Below the pieces are notes generated by a model that saw nothing but the letters and a program-made list of their open reading frames with translations, had not been told where the DNA came from and made no database searches. A stretch of DNA of 64,000 nt, taken from Terriglobales bacterium. GTDB lineage: Bacteria > Acidobacteriota > Terriglobia > Terriglobales > Acidobacteriaceae. Shown here in pieces: positions 63,427 to 64,000 of the stretch. Position 1 is the stretch's first letter. Each line of letters starts with the position of its first letter. The stretch lies in assembly GCA_035651655.1 (NCBI GenBank), contig DASRFG010000023.1, positions 62,001-126,000 on the forward strand. Reading direction: 5' to 3'. Position numbers and translations under genes: made by a program.

Positions 63427-63607
63427 TGGAATGTCCGGAGCGCGTGAGTTGCGAGATTATACTATGCGCTCAATTGGCCAAGGCGCCGCGTGTCCTACAG
63501 CCCACAAATCCTGCGTGGTATGCTTTCGAACTACGCATTCATAATTTCGTTTACCGTTGTTGAACAAGCACACGCCAATCCTCAATGCTCGAACCCTGGA
63601 TTCTTTT

Positions 63608-64000
63608 GTGAGTACGCCGCAGCTTCCCCACAAAATCACCAAAGACGAGACTACCCGGAAAGATTTAGTCGTTGTCGCCGTGTGGTTCGGGATGGTGACC
63701 GGATTGGTGGAGGGTCAGCTGGTCTTCCATGTTCGACACCTTCGCATTCTTGACCTCGTCTGGGTGCCAATTCCGGTGGATTTGGCGCTGGCCCTGATTG
63801 TGGCGCTACCCATTCTGGGCTTGCGCAATTTTCTTAGCGGCCGCCCTTCCCTGTTTCTGCGTACCACTTGCCTGTTTGGCTGGCTGATGTTTTTCGATTG
63901 GTTGCGGGTAATTTCTCCGGCGGCCAAAGCCCCGCTGCCCTCTGCATGGTCGGGCGCTATTGATTCCCGGCCGCTGATGGAGAGCCTCGGAGTGATGGCG
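63608..64000 (+). CDS. N-terminal part of a membrane protein, cut by the window edge
   Basis: A GTG-initiated frame of 131 codons that stays open to the last base. It shows three or four hydrophobic segments (DLVVVAVWFGMVTGLVEG, VPIPVDLALALIVALPILGL, TTCLFGWLMFFDWLRVI), with short charged loops. The layout resembles the N-terminal membrane part of some bacterial sulfatase- or phosphatase-like proteins that continue with a large periplasmic domain, but that domain is outside the window. It is divergent from the O-antigen ligase-like gene, 181 bp away. Confidence 0.6.
   Translation, partial: MSTPQLPHKITKDETTRKDLVVVAVWFGMVTGLVEGQLVFHVRHLRILDLVWVPIPVDLALALIVALPILGLRNFLSGRPSLFLRTTCLFGWLMFFDWLRVISPAAKAPLPSAWSGAIDSRPLMESLGVMA

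Overview
The window reads as a chromosomal segment of a Gram-negative, diderm bacterium, most likely a member of the Acidobacteriota (class Terriglobia or a relative). This is inferred from gene content, not from a marker-gene comparison: a fused LptF-LptG, a zinc-finger anti-sigma factor with a C-terminal YCF48/BNR-like repeat region, BshC, DUF2911, ARPP-1 and several secreted coiled-coil or TPR proteins typical of that phylum. There is no rRNA operon. One tRNA (Asn) is present. No CRISPR array, phage or intact insertion sequence was seen.

Layout. 1-5.8 kb: the tail of an unknown gene, a sigma/anti-sigma pair, an ARPP-1 protein and a GH57 enzyme. 5.9-12.7 kb: envelope lipid export (LptFG fusion, MsbA-like ABC exporter), then a methyltransferase/flavoprotein pair and a second methyltransferase. 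12.8-22.3 kb: bactofilin, a possible sigma-54-driven small RNA, a translationally coupled mazG-GNAT-menC operon, glycerol-3-phosphate metabolism (glpD and a phosphodiesterase) and bshC. 22.6-29.3 kb: a three-gene selenocysteine formate dehydrogenase operon (catalytic, iron-sulfur and NrfD-type membrane subunits) beside a convergent gene that fuses MobA (which makes the bis-MGD cofactor this enzyme needs) to an MlaF-like ABC ATPase. 29.4-44.1 kb: envelope and housekeeping genes (BON lipoprotein, sensor kinase, prepilin peptidase, OmpA-like lipoprotein, uvrC, rph, a beta-helix protein). 44.2-47.6 kb: a degraded island inserted at the 3' end of tRNA-Asn. It is bounded by two partial tRNA copies and carries an orphan Rhs C-terminal cassette with a downstream membrane protein and a frameshifted membrane-protein relic. 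47.9-64 kb: a divergent membrane pyrophosphatase, a cytochrome c/outer-membrane pair, mscS, rho, yifB, thiolase, a self-contained transcription unit for a 13-residue lysine-rich peptide, a helicase-nuclease, and an O-antigen-ligase-like protein with an inserted PDZ domain.

How the parts connect. The formate dehydrogenase module is the clearest metabolic unit: formate oxidation at a Mo/W-bisMGD-Sec site, electrons through four [4Fe-4S] clusters into a quinone-linked NrfD subunit, with MobA supplied next door. LptFG, the ABC exporter, the O-antigen-ligase-like protein and the OmpA/BON lipoproteins point to active outer-membrane building. The strongest candidates for new biology are the MobA-ABC fusion, the lysine-rich micropeptide unit, the tRNA-Asn/Rhs island and the PDZ-containing ligase.
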